NCBI GenBank assembly: GCA_000499405.2
Contig: HG738140.1
Coordinates: 13,295,560 to 13,359,559, forward strand
Origin: Onchocerca volvulus
Taxonomy: Eukaryota; Nematoda; Chromadorea; Rhabditida; Onchocercidae
DNA: 64,000 nt
Direction of reading: 5' to 3'
Below, piece by piece: positions 41,435 through 53,037 of this stretch (within the stretch, counting starts at the first letter, position 1; every line of letters begins with the position of its first letter). The notes under the pieces are model-generated. The model ran no database searches and was not told where the DNA came from. It was given only the letters and a program-made list of their open reading frames with translations. A program made the translations under genes and the position numbers.

Positions 41435-43014
41435 TAATTTGATTTTTTTAAAGCTTTGCGTAATAAAATGTCTTCTTTCTATACACTTCTTTCTCTACAT
41501 TGTTCAAGTTTTTCTCAGGAAGTCAAACTACTGGATATTGACTATCATATTCCCCATCAGATATAGAGTTCCAACCGTTGGGGAATTATATCAGCTGATT
41601 AAAACCAACTTAGTAGAAAACTAAGAAGGTAACTACAAATCTTCTTATATCTTGCACATTTTGTCATATTTTAATACGTGATATAAAGCTTAAAAGGCCA
41701 CCAATTTTACTTTTATGATTTATGATCGTTTTCGTGGTGACAGAATGGAAAGACTATATGAAATTAATAGCTAAAAATCAATGATGATTTTTACGTGAGA
41801 AAAAATCGCAAAAAAAAAGCATGCAATATCACAGGTACAAATTAAATAAAGCAACTGAGAGTTCGACATGATGAAGAAACATAACAAAATAGCACAACTT
41901 TTCAATAACAAAGTTCCTTCCAAGTAAACTAATTATTTGTTGAGAATTACTCGAGGATTTTTTTATTGCTGTTAAAAAGGTGCGAATTCCGGTGGATGTA
42001 TAAAAAGTTAAGATTACCAAGAAAACCAAATCATAACTTCTAAACAATGAATGAAAAAGTTTCGTAACAACTAGACGACATTTGACATGAAAAGAACCAG
42101 TCGGGAAACCCGAAATAAATTTCTAAAATAATTTTTGTATCTCAAAATACTTGCACCATAAAAAATTGTTCTATCTGAATCATTATCAAAATTCATATGT
42201 GAATTCCTTTAGATTATAAGTCTTAAACACCTGCTACATCTCTATCTTGAAAATCTGGTAAAATCATTTTTTATAAATAATCTTCTAGATAAAGGAATCA
42301 TCTCATTTGCAAAATTTTCAGCGTTTTCTCATATTGAGAGATGAATTCGCTATCTAATTTATAATCATTTGCCGTGTATGGTTATGCACATCTATATGCT
42401 AATTTACAACAAAAAAAAATATATCCTTCTTACGTACCAGTTTACATAAGTGAGAAAACTGTGCAATTCCCCTTTTGTACTCTATAAGCCATACCCGCTT
42501 ATCGAGGATAGAAAGGTTATTCTTGAATCTGAATCTGATTGGATTAGTAGCTGGTGGAACAGTTGGAATAAATTCCCGGCGCTTAGGAATTTGTAATTTT
42601 CGACTTGTTATTCTTGGCTGTTATAATTTTGATTTTATAAACTTCTACTTCATAATTTTCTATTCTATTTATTACTCTTAATCAATTATCTACGGTATCA
42701 ATAATAAAGATACAAATTAACTGTCCATACATTCATCAATCTGACTCAAAGCGTAAATCCTTTCTTTTCAATAACACTAACTCTTTACGTCAAAGAAGAA
42801 AAATTCACGACACCACGGCCAAATGTTATGAAGTTAATTAGAAAGTACCGTGAAAATGATGAAGAACAATATGATAAATTAAGATTAAATTAAGACTAAA
42901 TGAATTGCACGTAGAATTAATAAAATAATCTTAGATTTTTAAATGAACTGCATGTAACGTAGAATTAGTAAATAATCTTAATCGGCATCGGTTGTGACGA
43001 GATTTTAAGTCATT
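41435..43014. other. Convergent intergenic region (3' flanks of pseudouridine synthase and UMP-CMP kinase)
   Basis: This 1.58-kb spacer has no supported gene. An imperfect duplication of about 40 bp occurs at 42897-42981 in the 3' flank of the kinase. The plus open frame at 42475-42681 lacks any motif. Confidence 0.55.
42897..42981. repeat. Imperfect two-copy direct repeat
   Basis: AAATGAATTGCAC ... GTAGAATTAATAAAATAATC is followed by AAATGAACTGCAT ... GTAGAATTAGTAAATAATC. The second copy has a short insertion. It lies about 35-120 bp after the UMP-CMP kinase stop. Confidence 0.6.
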
Positions 43015-44695
43015 TTAAATGCCAAAGTCCTTGAAAATTTTCTCCACCTCTTTGTAAACCTGAAATATGGAGGACGCAAAGCTCAGTTTAGTTCGAAGGA
43101 TTTCTGAATTCGCTGAAAGTAATTAATTGATTGAGCTAGCTCTAAATTCATTTCGTATGGATAAACACAACAACTTCGTTATAACTACTTGTGAATGAGT
43201 GAGATTACTTTTAGTTTTGAAATGATCTCAAGATTTTTCTTAAATCATAAAATACTTTCTAAAAAAACCTACAGGACTTACTAGCGGATAAATTATCCTT
43301 CAAATATGCAAATCAAATTTTAAAAAAGTTGAATTGATATCTGTTTAGAAAAATACTTCTTCTGCTGATGTCATTGCTGATACTTGCCGCACAAGATTTT
43401 GTGTTTTGTAATATTCTATGATCGGTATTGTTTGTGTATGATATGTTTTAATCCTTTTACGTAACGATTCCTCGTTATCATCCGAACGTCCTTCATTTCG
43501 ACTTAAGCATCTTTCTACACATATCTGAAAATTTAGTGCTTGGATTTTCTAGGAAAGTCTAAAATCATTGAAATGAAGTAGGATGTAAGATGTAACAAAG
43601 AATTGCAATCTAAACTTGAAAGTTCGTTAAAAACCGGATAAAGATTAGTGTTGCGAATGTTAAGTATTGAAAAATTATGAACGAGGAATACGTACGTCAT
43701 CTGGACAATGAAGATATAAAACGAACAGAACTTTTGCTTTTGAAAGCATCATACGTTCCCACCCATCCACATTATCCTGATTCCGTGGAAAGCCATCAAT
43801 TAAAAATGCTTTTGCCGACGGTGAATCATTTATTGCCTGAAAAAAAAAAAAAAAAAAACAGTATAATTAGTGCAAAAGAAACATCGAAGTCTAATATCAA
43901 AATTTCATTTTGTGATTGTAAAATTTATATATTTCATGACATTCTAATCTTATAACTTACTTTTATTCGTTGTTTTGATACACGATCTATCACATGATTT
44001 TCATGACATATTTTGCAATGCAAACCAAATCGATATCTCCGAAATGGAATTTTTAAAGCTCTAAGCAATTATTACACTTAATTTACTAAAAGTTTAAAGC
44101 TAAGAATAATGCTAATATTACAATTAAAACAAAGAAAAGAGAAGCACAAGAATTAAAAATATCTAATAGAAATATAATATCTAATAATACGATAAACTGT
44201 TACTAGACAGATGAATGGTTCCTGATATAACCTACATTTTCAAGAAGCTTACAAGTAATTTCAACCGGAACGATAGTGCCATTCCGGATATGTGATTCAA
44301 TAATTTGTCCATATTGAGAACTTTCACGTTTCCGTTCAGCCCGCAGCAATTCGCCGGCACTCAAATGTTTTATGCCGAGATTCTGCAATTGATTTCTTTA
44401 TTCTCTAATCAGAAATTTTATTATTTAATAAGTTAGCTCGTACTGTTTTATTTTTTAAAATCTAAAAGATACAGGGAAAAATCAACACATCTAATAAATC
44501 TTGCAATCGTACAAATTTGAATTCCGGATAAAATTCCATGTCTCAGTTTATTTTATTACTAAATGATGCATTCCAAAAGTATAAATTCGAGAAAAATAAG
44601 CAAACCTTTTCTAATTTCATACATTGCGTTCCTTTGCCACATCCTGGTGGTCCTAAAACAAAGACTACTTTCCGTAATTCATCAAAACTTGGCAT
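43015..44695 (-). CDS. UMP-CMP kinase (pyrimidine nucleoside monophosphate kinase)
   Basis: This cytosolic enzyme phosphorylates UMP and CMP with ATP. Exons: 44695-44606, 44382-44236, 43836-43696, 43524-43357 and 43059-43015. Every junction falls in phase 0. The total is 591 nt, 196 residues, the normal length. The P-loop is GPPGCGKGT (residues 15-23). The NMP-binding parts are [12 protein letters not shown] and [21 protein letters not shown] and [20 protein letters not shown] (LID and adenine pocket) identify the UMP-CMP type rather than adenylate kinase. The extra open segment at about 43975-44035 is not used: its phase does not fit, and skipping it gives unbroken family alignment (LLEN then [16 protein letters not shown]). 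It resembles the C. elegans enzyme very closely. Confidence 0.95.
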
Positions 44696-47600
44696 TTTCC
44701 AGTATTCTGAGATAACACGATAGGAAACTTACAAAGGTCTGAAATTATATTAGCAACAATTTTTTGCTTTTTTTTTTCTTTGGATTATTTCTATAAAATT
44801 CGTTGACTAAGCAGGCGTAACATAAAATGAAGTATTTTCATATACATTAATATAAACATAACAATAAATGTAAATATAAATAAATATAACAGCAGAATTA
44901 GACGAAATAAAAAAGTATGCATTTTTTCTTTATATTATCATGATTTTGTAACACTGACTTATATCATCTTAATTTTGAATTTTTAATATATAAATAAGCA
45001 AATTATTTTGACGTTAATATGACCTGAAATGTATCTGATACGAGATTTAACTGGTAGCCAATAGTACTTTTACAAATAAAATATGATTTCGATAAATTAT
45101 AATATTATATAGTACATACAAAAGAAGATATGATACAGTTAACATTTCAAAAATATCATATTATGAAAAGCAATCATTGGTATCTAAAGCAAAGTATTGT
45201 ATTTTGAAAAATAATTATTCAGTGATTTCAGGCAATCAATAATGAATAACCATGAAAAGCACTGTTTGAACTAATGAGCTGCTTAAGATAATTAATAGTG
45301 GAAAATACTTGAAAAAGATGAAACACTTCACACTTTTTAAGCTACTCTATAATTTTATATTTATTAATAAGTAAATAAGCAGGTAGGAATGAAAATTTAG
45401 ATTAATTCTGCACTACTATGCCAAGACAAATCTTTTAAAATGATACGTCTTAATGCATTTTCAGGCTCATTTAATATAACCCAACAAATATTTAAAGCCA
45501 TAAAAAGATTTTACTCTGAGATTTGGGATATCGGTGATCTATAGATATGGCAAATTCGTCAATTTTAATTATCCAAAAAGCGACAAATTTTAGGTGCACA
45601 TAACTTAATAAGTTACATAACTTAATACAAAACCATAAATTCAATAAGCTTCAGACTCATAAAATGGCCATACTAGAAATCAAACAACACAATAAAATAT
45701 AAAGCATCATTATTCTTTAATTTTCTTTTTTTTTTTTTTTTTTCATATATAATTACCGATTTTCCAATTTTACATAATGCTTAAAATTATTAAAAATCAA
45801 CTTCCTTATATTAAATACGCTTCAAACCTCAGCAACTAATAAGGATTACAGTGTTTTACTTAAATTCATAAGGATTACAATGTTTTACTTAAATTCATCC
45901 ATCTTTTCTTCATATCTAGATTTTACAGTACTTTGGAATTGTAATTCTTTAAAAATTCTTTTTCTTTTTATTTATTCATTTTCTCTATTTATAAAATTAC
46001 AGTTAAAAAAAAAAAGAAAAAAAAGAACAAAACAAATGAAACTAGAAGCAACGCGAGCATGACAAAAACAAAAATAAAACAAAACAAAAAAAAGAAAAAA
46101 AAAAGAATGAGATGCATACATAATATGAATGATTTAGTATAAACATAATTTATCTCGATTTTTTTCAATTAAAAAATTTTTCGCATTTTCTATCTATCGG
46201 ATAATAATAAAATAAAGACAGTAATAAGCAAACGACATATTTTTCAGAAATAAATAGAATATAAATGCACATATTGATGAGATATGCCTGATTTCATGCA
46301 AAAATGACAGATTTGTCGGCGGAAAAATTCATCTATCACTATATTATAGCATCTACTAATCATAGATATTATTGTTATTTAGAAAACGTAAATTTAAATC
46401 ATTAGATATATTGGTGATACAGTTTAAATAAATAAGAAATGATGATATTTTTATCGATAATGATCATATTCAATGGATTAAATTATCGATTTGATAATTT
46501 TGCATCCAACCAATTTTTTTTTTCTCTTATTATCTAGAAATAATGAATATTTTTTATGCCCATATCCATGTAATATCTGCTCAAATGTTTATTTTCTTTG
46601 GACTATGTTCCATTTTTGGATATTTTATCCATATATTTATGAAACTAGTCCGTTTACTCATTTATTTATAAATGAATGAGATCATTTATGATTCATCTAA
46701 GTTATTGAAGTTAATTTATTAAAATTTATGGATTTAATTATTCAACATCAATTGAACCAACACTTTCTCTACAATTCATATATTTATTTAATACTTACGA
46801 CCATCGCATCTAAATTCATTTGATTTATTGATTTATTTATCACTGACAATTATTGCAATTTAATCATTCCCAATGTGTTTCATTCGACAAGCTTATTCAA
46901 ATTATTATCGATTCGGCTGATCAATTCTCATCTAATAACAATTAATAGGATTTGTTTAATTCATTTAATTACATAATTAGCAGTATGATTATGTCATACA
47001 ACTCATAATTATTACGGTAACACAACCAGAAATAGAAATACTTCCCACAAATTTGATCAAAAAAATAGTTATTTGTTATCGTTTTTCTAGAGTTCGCAAA
47101 AAAAAATTAAAATTTTTTTTTAATTATAAATAATAATATCTTATCTTACTGTTAATCTTATTTGGAATGTACTGAAAAAACGAACTTATCAAAATTCAAA
47201 ACATTAGTAGATCGAAAATTGACAGCTTAGGCTTTGAAACATTAGCAAAGTGAGGACTGCAAAATTAGCTTTGAAACATTAGCGATCGATCATTGGTAAC
47301 CTAGGCTACAAAATATCAGCATATTGAAAATTGCACTTTAGGCATCGAAACATTAATTGCTAGCTTGAGCCTTAAAATATTAGTAGATCAAAGATTAATA
47401 GAAGCCTTAAAATCTATTATATTATTTCATCGTACATTTAACGATAACTTTTTTACAACTACCCCACTTCTCACTCCACTTTTTGTAAAATTATTAAGTT
47501 GGATTTTCTGGTAAGGAAAAAAAGAAGTAGAAAAAATTTTAAGTAAAATAATGCAATGATCTCAGTTAATTAGATCAGAAATTATCGTAGCAAAAATGAA

Positions 47601-50067
47601 TTTCAGATGAAAACTTTTCGAACTAATACAAAAAAATTAAATAAAATGGTAATCATTAATGATGTTCTGTAATTATAAAAGTTTGAAATAAATATAATTA
47701 TATCTGCATACATATACAAAAATAATGGTTATGAGAATGACTAGAAAAAAAGATTGCTTCTTAAAGAAATAATTTTACGAGCAATTATTACTCGAAATTC
47801 CCATACATCACCAAAAATTAATATGAAAATAAAAAAATAAAGAATATGAAAGAGAAGGAAACTGTTTAGAAAAATTAGAAATGACATGACAATTCTAAGA
47901 AAATAAAAAAAAAAAGGCAATAAAAAGGTCGTATCATTATTTCGTCCCAATTTTTTTTTTTCCCAATCTCGACAAATGTCGTATCATTAATTCGTCACAA
48001 TTTTTTTTTCCAATCTTTTGCCGACTACTTTCCTAAATGATCATGAAACGACTTTTATATTTGTATTACTTTAAAATGTTTGATTATAAATTTGAAAATT
48101 GATAAAATAAATTCAAAAATGATGCAATAAAACGTTGAAATTAATTAGCGATTCTACATAAATGGTGAAAAATTTTTGAATCTTTATTTTGATTCTTTTT
48201 TCTTTCCTAAATCTAAACTGAAACTTAATAAGTTTTCATTCTGCAATATATGCAATCCGCTAGGCTTAATCGAACTTCTATTCATGAATAATTTTCTAAC
48301 TTTAGAAATAATGTCGGAATAAATTTCTGATTTGGAAATTTGAATGCATATAAACAAAATGAGACACAAAAAAACATAAATAAATTTATTTGTTACTTTA
48401 ATTATCCTATAAAAGAAGATAAATTCCTTTGATAAAAAGAAAAAGTTTCCAGAAAAAAATGAGAATAAATTACTCATAAAATACTTTTTATAAATCAAAA
48501 AAAAGAAAAATCTTCGAAAAAAATTCTCAAATGGGAAATTACGCAGTTTCTAATACGAAACTTTTCGAACGAAAAAAAAAAAGAAGACAATGAGTCTAAT
48601 TTTCTCTCAATATATATCATTTACTCTTTTTATATTTTACTATGATTGAAATTATTCATTTATTTTTTGACAATAAATTTGATGACTACTTATAAGAGTA
48701 CAGTTGTCACATCATATCTTATTCCTTTCATACATATACATGAAATTTTAAACTTCATTCTAAAATCATCAAATGCGAAAAAGAAAAAGAAAAAAAGAAT
48801 AAAAATATCTGCTAATGAAAATGACTGCTAAGTGTTCAAACCACTCAGGAATGAAAGATCAATAATTAAAAATTTTCTGAATAAAACGAAGCCACCTTTA
48901 AAATAATCTCATATTTTGTAAATAATTTCGATTTTATAGCAATTATGTCTTTTAGTTATTTTATATCAAATATTGATTATAACAGACCTAATTTAATAAA
49001 TCAGGAAAAAATGAAACAAAATTTCAATTGAGAACAATAGAGAAGAGAGAAAGTATGGCGATCGTTAATTTTTAAGTCACAAGTTTGATATCCTACGATA
49101 TTTAGCGGAACTATTCGAGAATGATTCCGGAATGCATGCAAAGTTCCAAAGGAATTTCTGTCATAGTATGGATTGATATAGCACTTATCTCTTGTTTACA
49201 TAAAACATATTAAGAAATATCTAAATTAGGAAAATTTATTTGATTTAATATTCCACATACTCTTTTTTTTTTTTTGTAATGAAATATAACTAGTTAAGCA
49301 AACTATTGACTTATCTCTTTTCATTGCCAACATGAAAAGCATTTAATAATAAGGGAAGCGCAAAGAAAATCCGGAAAAGTTGAATAAAAATGCGACATAT
49401 AATACGGAACAAATTTCTTTGCACCAGAAATTTTTACGGTGATTCGCTGCATATCCACAAATAATTTATACGACAAAACAAACAAACACAAATAAATTGA
49501 ACTAACTCAAATGTACAAATTCTTTTCCAGTGCAACAATAAAAATATAAAAATGCTTATTCCCATAGATTAAAAATGTATCTGAAGCATTACATTTTAGA
49601 AATGAAACATGTAAAACAAATTCGTGACCTTATAATTCCTCTTAAATAATACACGCTATATTTTTATATTCAAAAATTAAACAATTGGAAAACAAATCTA
49701 TTTATGAATGTTGCTCCATAAAAATAAGTTCTCATACAATCTAATGCTAGATATTCAAAAATTGAAAAAAAAAAAAAAATTCATATTTCTCAAACACATT
49801 AGGCTCATTTCGTAAAAAATAATTGAAAGTTGAGGTGACGAATCCGCCCATATATCTGGATCAAAAAAAAAAAATTTACATTTACAATGGTAGAATTGAT
49901 GAGTTTTAAACGAAAGATGGCACTCAAGCTGCAAGAACTTAATGAGTTCTGTTTCACTGATAAGCATTAATAAAAACATCTCACCAATATATAGACAAAA
50001 TTTATTGGCACAAATCCTTCAATAATTCGATAATCAGTTATAAATATAGATATCTACGACAACATTA
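44696..50067. other. Large intergenic region without a recognisable gene
   Basis: This 5.4-kb, very A+T-rich stretch lies between UMP-CMP kinase and LSM1, both minus. It contains long poly(A)/poly(T) runs (for example near 45730, 46010 and 46090), a degenerate period-37 tandem array (47198-47410) and only short hydrophobic or Lys-rich open frames. Nothing I see supports a protein gene; non-coding transcripts cannot be excluded. Confidence 0.55.
47198..47410. repeat. Degenerate tandem array, period about 37, five to six copies
   Basis: Core elements AACATTAG ... GAAAATTGxxAGCTTAGGCTTTGA recur at about 47200, 47237, 47274, 47311, 47348 and 47376. The spacing shortens and divergence is high in the last copies. 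It is far from any recognised exon. Confidence 0.65.
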
Positions 50068-51058
50068 TCACGATTCATCATAAACATCAACTGTAGGTTT
50101 TGCAAGTCGACCGCGTCCTTTCATTATTTTATTTCTAGTTTCCTCGAACCGTTCTTTTTCCTCTAATTTTTTTTGTTGCAACAAAAGAATCTCTTCCGCA
50201 GAAACTGGAATAAGACCTAAAGAACAAGTGAATGAAACAGTTGCAATTTATCATGCCGAATTAAGCTATATTACGCAAATGATGGAACAAAAATTCCTCT
50301 TTTACAACATGGAATGCGAAATAACATGAAAAAGCATCATATCATTGAAACTGTAAAAATTTCAGAAGCATTGCTTCAGAGGATAGAGATATTTTATTAT
50401 GATTCCCTTAATTAATAAGTCTCTCAAATTATTTGCTTATCGTTAACTATTAACACTGATAAAAAAAAATAACATTTTTTTTAGAATAAAAACCGAAGTT
50501 ATTTCAACGAACCTGAAGAATGTTCCTTTGTTTCATCAATTTCACCCGCTAGAACAACATTTTCACCCCGAATTAAAAATACTCCGCGTTGTATATCACC
50601 ATAATATTTGTCAACGTGGATCCTCTCTAAAGTTCCATGCAGCACCAAATTCGCAAATTGATCAATTGTTCTGAGATAAAATATCCAAATGACACTTCAC
50701 AGTTATTTCCAAGTTCAGATATATGAATTGATAATTTATTAGTGAAACTGACCACAGGGAAAAAATTCGTGTATGCCCTTAATTATAGTGATTATCATCA
50801 TCCAAAGAATCACAGAAATTTTCAAATGCAAATTCTAAGTCTACAGAATCCCGATCGAATTTCAAGAAGCATCAGTTCCACCTGTCATGTTTGGAAGCTT
50901 CAGTAAAGAAAAGCTGATTATCTTGAAGTGTAATGCGATATAAAATACCTTAAGTAACCAATTAATGTACGCCCATCACGCAGAACTACCAAAAGCTTCT
51001 TGTCCAATTGATCCAACAAACTCAAAGCACCAGGTAAATACGGACTTGGCAAGTCCAT
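50068..51058 (-). CDS. lsm-1: U6 snRNA-associated Sm-like protein LSm1
   Basis: LSm1 is the distinguishing subunit of the cytoplasmic LSm1-7 ring that binds oligoadenylated mRNA 3' ends and promotes decapping in P-bodies. Exons: 51058-50949, 50670-50513 and 50216-50068. The total is 417 nt, 138 residues (human 133). The Sm1 motif covers LLDQLDKKLLVVLRDGRTL ... GYLRTIDQFANLVL; the Sm2 motif is IRGENVVLAGEID. LERIHVDKYYGDIQRGVFL is the LSm1-specific insert. The charged tail (QQKKLEEKERFEETRNK) is the long C-terminal helix of LSm1. A GTTATTTCCAG acceptor sits 19 nt before the ATG. NDUFA5, on the same strand, ends 409 bp upstream. Confidence 0.95.
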
Positions 51059-51467
51059 CCAAAAACTTTTCAGATTTCTGGAAATAACTTTGAAGTTAAA
51101 AAAAAAAAGATAATTTCACCCTTTTGTGAGAAAATTGAAAGATTCAAGTTGAAATGATTCCAGTAAATTAACCTATTTAAAATATTAAATGAACATTCAA
51201 TTTGAGACTTGATATGCTCTGAAACTAAAATTTTAGTTCATAAAACTCAGTCGCGAAAATCCGAAAAATAAGCTACAACATATGATGAAACACGGAAATA
51301 AAAATAAAAAATAAGTACATCATACTGAAATGATTTCAGAACTATTAGTTTCAGAGATAATGCAATTGCAAATTAATATAAAGCTTTATTTACAAAATTT
51401 TCAAAGACTCTATATCATTTTATTTCAAATAAAAGAGGAAAATTCTAGATCACACTAATTTCGCGGA
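51059..51467. promoter_or_regulatory. Intercistronic region NDUFA5-LSM1 with poly(A) signal and leader acceptor
   Basis: On minus, AATAAA (51390-51385) follows the NDUFA5 stop by about 80 nt, and a TTATTTCCAG acceptor (ending at 51078) precedes LSM1. The distance from poly(A) signal to acceptor is about 300 nt, within the range seen in nematode operons. Confidence 0.55.
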
Positions 51468-53027
51468 TTATACAATAGGCCAATTCCACTGGCCTTCAGG
51501 AGCTTTCTCCACTAAAGGTTCCCAGGCTTGACTTTTCAAAATTTCCTTTGCTGCTAATATTTCATATTTTGCCTGGAAACAAATTAATTATTTTCCTGAG
51601 ACAACTAAAATTTTTTTTTAATAAGTAAAAACTATGAAATCTGTCAGGAAGCAAGGGAAATTAAATTTTTCTTTACTTATTAAATGCATTTAAATTGTTT
51701 GCATTTGGTCAGCAAATAAGTCTTTTTTTATTGAATTACAAATAGCGCCACTGAAAATCTGTGCTGTTTCATTTTCCAGTTTTTTTTCTTTTTTTTTCTT
51801 TTTTTTTCTTTTTTTTTTTTTTAAAGTATTTAACAAGTGCTTTAGAGTGCTCTAGGCAAACAAAAAATTTTATTGTGAATCAAAAATACATTACCAACTG
51901 CAGGAAAATTTTTTCCAACTCATAAATTAAGGCATGAAAAATACCTGTTGGATAACTTCTTCAATTTGTCCCATACCAATTCTTTCTTCCAACTTCTGAA
52001 TATCCGGTTCCTGAATAAATCCACGTGACAAAATACTCAGAATGATATAGTCATCATGTATTTTGATCCATCACATGATTTAAATCATTCAAATTATTAA
52101 ATGCTGACCTTTTGTACTAATGCTATCCTTTTTTTTACAAGCTGTTCGGTATATTTCCGGTATGACGAATGTGAAGGTATCTGCTCCAATACTTTCATTA
52201 ACCGTCCATATTCTTTCAACAAATTTTGATGCGCATGTTCGTCAACAAACAAACCGGTTAACCCGGTTGTCTGCAACAATGAATCATGCAACATAGTAAT
52301 AGTAAAAGTATTATTTATGAAGCAAAATAAAGAGGAAAAATAAGCGAAAACAAAAAAATTAAAAGCAAAAAGCCTCTCCAAGATGACGAAGAATAGGAAA
52401 TAATATGAAAAATTAGAAAATCTTTCGAAATCAAATTTTAAAATATTGCTAATGATGTGGTATGATATCTGTCACATTCGTTCAGAGCAGAGTAATGAAC
52501 TTATTTGATAGGCCAATTACTTCCCATAATATTTTAAAGTTTGATTTTGAAATCCATCTCATTAATTAGTGATTTAAGTAAGTTACAATTCTCACCCCTG
52601 AATTAAAAAGTGCTAAAGCTTTTCTACATGGAAAAATTAGATAAAACTAAAAGAAAACTTGTTACTCTCACATAAATGAATTTCATTCATATTTGTTAAT
52701 GTTTAACAGTGTCATTTCCAGACATCCAATAAGAAAACTCTCAATTTCTAGTTCGAAAGAACTAATCGGAAATTGAAATTTAAAAAATAGAAACAAATTA
52801 TGGAGTGGACTGAAAGAATAAAAGTGATCACAGAAATGGCACATTTTTTTGGTCGTTTTTGTTTTCTTAATTCATTTCATTCTAAAATATACCTCCTTAT
52901 GAAAAGTCGGTGAAGGCGGCTTCTTAGGTTTGAAGGTTTTTATATACGGATTATCATACATCGTTCGTATTGCATTTTGCAAAACGCATTCTGAGACACG
53001 TCGCAAACCGTGTGAATTGCGCAACAT
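51468..53027 (-). CDS. NADH:ubiquinone oxidoreductase subunit NDUFA5 (complex I B13 subunit)
   Basis: NDUFA5 is an accessory subunit of the matrix arm of mitochondrial complex I. Exons: 53027-52893, 52270-52109, 52010-51945 and 51572-51468, all in phase 0. The total is 468 nt, 155 residues, about 40 longer than human because of an N-terminal extension (MLRNSHGLRRVSECVLQNA, presequence-like) and the Pro/Lys-rich KTFKPKKPPSPTFHKE. Family hallmarks are TTGLTGLFVDEHAHQNL, YRKYTEQLVKKRIALVQKEP, GQIEEVIQQAKYE and the terminal WEPLVEKAPEGQWNWPIV. A TCATTTCAG acceptor lies eight bases before the ATG, so the message is probably trans-spliced. It heads the candidate operon with LSM1. Confidence 0.95.
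51771..51832. repeat. Polypyrimidine tract with period-10 T-run/C pattern
   Basis: TTTTTTTTCT repeats about four times and then decays into a plain T run, inside the last intron of NDUFA5. Confidence 0.8.
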
Positions 53028-53037
53028 TTGTGACCTG
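53028..53037 (-). promoter_or_regulatory. Candidate spliced-leader acceptor for NDUFA5
   Basis: On minus, CATTTCAG is followed by GTCACAA and then the ATG. Confidence 0.5.

Noticed and set aside
43975..44035. Extra UMP-CMP kinase exon with Cys/His residues (LHCKICHEN)
   Set aside because: Its only acceptor is in the wrong phase, and skipping it gives a gap-free match to the family.
48184..48498. Minus 104-codon hydrophobic frame in the 44.7-50 kb gap
   Set aside because: F/I/K/S composition expected from A+T-rich DNA; no start context, motif or splice signals.
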